Source: Nitrosarchaeum koreense MY1
GTDB taxonomy: Archaea > Thermoproteota > Nitrososphaeria > Nitrososphaerales > Nitrosopumilaceae
Direction: 5' to 3'
DNA: 64,000 bases
Assembly: GCF_000220175.1 (NCBI RefSeq)
Contig: NZ_AFPU01000001.1
Span: 372,001-436,000 of the forward strand
Shown: positions 63,038-64,000 of the stretch, piece after piece
How positions within the stretch are numbered: the first letter of the stretch is position 1
How the letters are laid out: every line of letters begins with the position of its first letter
The notes under the pieces: generated by a model
Seen by the model: only the letters and a program-made list of their open reading frames with translations
The model's database searches: none
Told to the model about the DNA's origin: nothing
Program-made: the position numbers and the translations under genes

Positions 63038-64000
63038 ATGGGTACTCAAATGACTGCAGCCAGAAGGGGTATTGCTACAGACGAAATGAAAACTGTGGCA
63101 AAAGATGAGGATGTCACATTAGAATGGCTTATCCCTAAAATTGCAAATGGTTCTATTATAATTCCTAGTAATAATGTCAGACCTCAAAAAATTCACAATG
63201 TTGGAATTGGAAAAGGTCTAAAAACTAAAGTGAATGTAAACATTGGAACTTCTACATTGAATGTCAACCTTGAAGAAGAGATTGAAAAAGCCAAGGTTGC
63301 TGTAAAATATCATGCAGACACATTGATGGATTTAAGCGATGGCGGTGATGTCAAAAAAATACGACGGACATTATTAGAAGTTACACCTATCACATTTGGA
63401 ACAGTACCAATCTATGAGGCATACAACTATGGTATTGAAGTTCATAAAAATCCTTTAAATTTAACTGAAGATGATTTTTTAAACGCATTTGAAAATAACG
63501 CAAAAGATGGTGTTGATTATACTACTATCCACTGTGGAATCACAAAAGATATTGCAAAAAAAATTCTAAAAGTCAAAAGATATGGTGGTGTGGTGAGCAA
63601 AGGTGGAACAATCACTGCTGCTTGGATGTTGCGACATGATAAAGAAAATCCGTATCTGACTCATTATGATTACCTCATTGAAATTGCTAAAAAATACGAT
63701 GTTACATTTAGCTTAGGTGATGCATTACGACCTGGCTCTATTCTTGATTCTCATGATGAACTTCAGGTTCAAGAGATGATACACATGTCTCAACTAACAA
63801 AACGTGCTCATGAACAAGATGTTCAAGTGATGGTTGAAGGACCAGGACATGTTCCATTAAATGAAGTTGCTACCAATGTCCGGTTAGCCAAATCTTTGAT
63901 AGGTGACGTTCCTTACTATGTATTAGGTCCTTTGGTAACGGATGTTGCTTCAGGGCATGATCATATTGCAAGTGCTATTGGTGCTGCAGTTTCTGCAAGT
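63038..64000 (+). CDS. thiC: ThiC, phosphomethylpyrimidine synthase (partial)
   Basis: The first 321 codons of ThiC, cut by the window end. Family segments: NVNIGTS, DLMDLSDGGD, HCGITKD, VSKGGTITAAWM, SLGDALRPGS and VMVEGPGHVPL. It is the radical-SAM enzyme that converts 5-aminoimidazole ribotide to HMP-P. The C-terminal Fe-S Cys motif lies beyond the window. A TTTAAATC TATA element near 63009 sets a leaderless ATG at 63038; no riboswitch is visible. Confidence 0.97.
   Translation, partial: MGTQMTAARRGIATDEMKTVAKDEDVTLEWLIPKIANGSIIIPSNNVRPQKIHNVGIGKGLKTKVNVNIGTSTLNVNLEEEIEKAKVAVKYHADTLMDLSDGGDVKKIRRTLLEVTPITFGTVPIYEAYNYGIEVHKNPLNLTEDDFLNAFENNAKDGVDYTTIHCGITKDIAKKILKVKRYGGVVSKGGTITAAWMLRHDKENPYLTHYDYLIEIAKKYDVTFSLGDALRPGSILDSHDELQVQEMIHMSQLTKRAHEQDVQVMVEGPGHVPLNEVATNVRLAKSLIGDVPYYVLGPLVTDVASGHDHIASAIGAAVSAS

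Overview
The window is chromosomal DNA of an ammonia-oxidising archaeon of the Nitrososphaerota (Thaumarchaeota), most likely a low-GC Nitrosopumilaceae member. Evidence: archaeal information genes (TFB, Gar1, SRP19, SRP54, aIF1A, aIF5A, S8e, S24e, S27ae, Pus10, Dph6), the siroheme-type haem route (fused AhbA/AhbB), ThiD-ThiN, archaeal phosphoglycerate mutase, intron-containing tRNAs, and typical thaumarchaeal secreted and zinc-ribbon families. Many start codons lie about 25-28 bases after a TATA-like box with no Shine-Dalgarno sequence, which points to leaderless mRNAs; I used this to choose several starts.

Layout. 0.2-3.8 kb: two secreted proteins. 4-9.2 kb: suf operon (sufB, sufD, Rieske ferredoxin, sufS, sufU); sufC lies apart at 28 kb. 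9-16.5 kb: pgk, a PAP2 phosphatase, a histone H1-like repeat protein, a phasin-like gene behind three helically phased operators, tRNA-Leu(CAA) with an intron, a VTT/DedA-like membrane protein, an HD hydrolase and small zinc proteins. 16.5-20.8 kb: a compact cluster around a CarH-like cobalamin-binding protein, with an SDR protein, a DUF1722 (YbgA-like) protein and a secreted protein, all linked by repeated GCACTAGT boxes. 20.8-28 kb: haem genes (hemB, hemA, siroheme synthase, ahbAB) and a chlorite-dismutase-like protein. 28-36 kb: sufC, tfb-gar1, srp19-rps8e, scpAB, an alcohol dehydrogenase, a TPR-receiver protein, an Lrp regulator, aIF1A and a cold-shock protein.

36.1-47.8 kb is an accessory island. 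It starts with a tyrosine integrase and ends at an iteron-like repeat field beside tRNA-Tyr(GTA). It carries a nucleoside-deoxyribosyltransferase/TIR-like protein, a DisA-like diadenylate cyclase homologue, a Swt1-type HEPN protein fused to Ig-like domains, a 2H phosphodiesterase fused to a metallophosphoesterase, a PD-(D/E)XK-like protein, membrane/coiled-coil proteins and decayed gene remnants. The content suggests a nucleotide-signalling defence locus. 48-64 kb returns to core genes: aIF5A, dph6-srp54-pus10, S24e-S27ae, apgM, a GalT-like protein, a sugar nucleotidyltransferase, thiDN and the start of thiC, plus a well-formed candidate C/D box sRNA at 50.9 kb.

The most exciting candidate is the 16.5-20 kb cluster. 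The cobalamin protein has the W-x9-EH and E-x-H-x-x-G signatures of B12 photoreceptors but lacks the MerR domain, and it sits among a DUF1722 gene, an SDR gene and repeated operator boxes, as in bacterial LitR/CarH light regulons. The second candidate is the cyclase/effector island at 37.8-44.6 kb.
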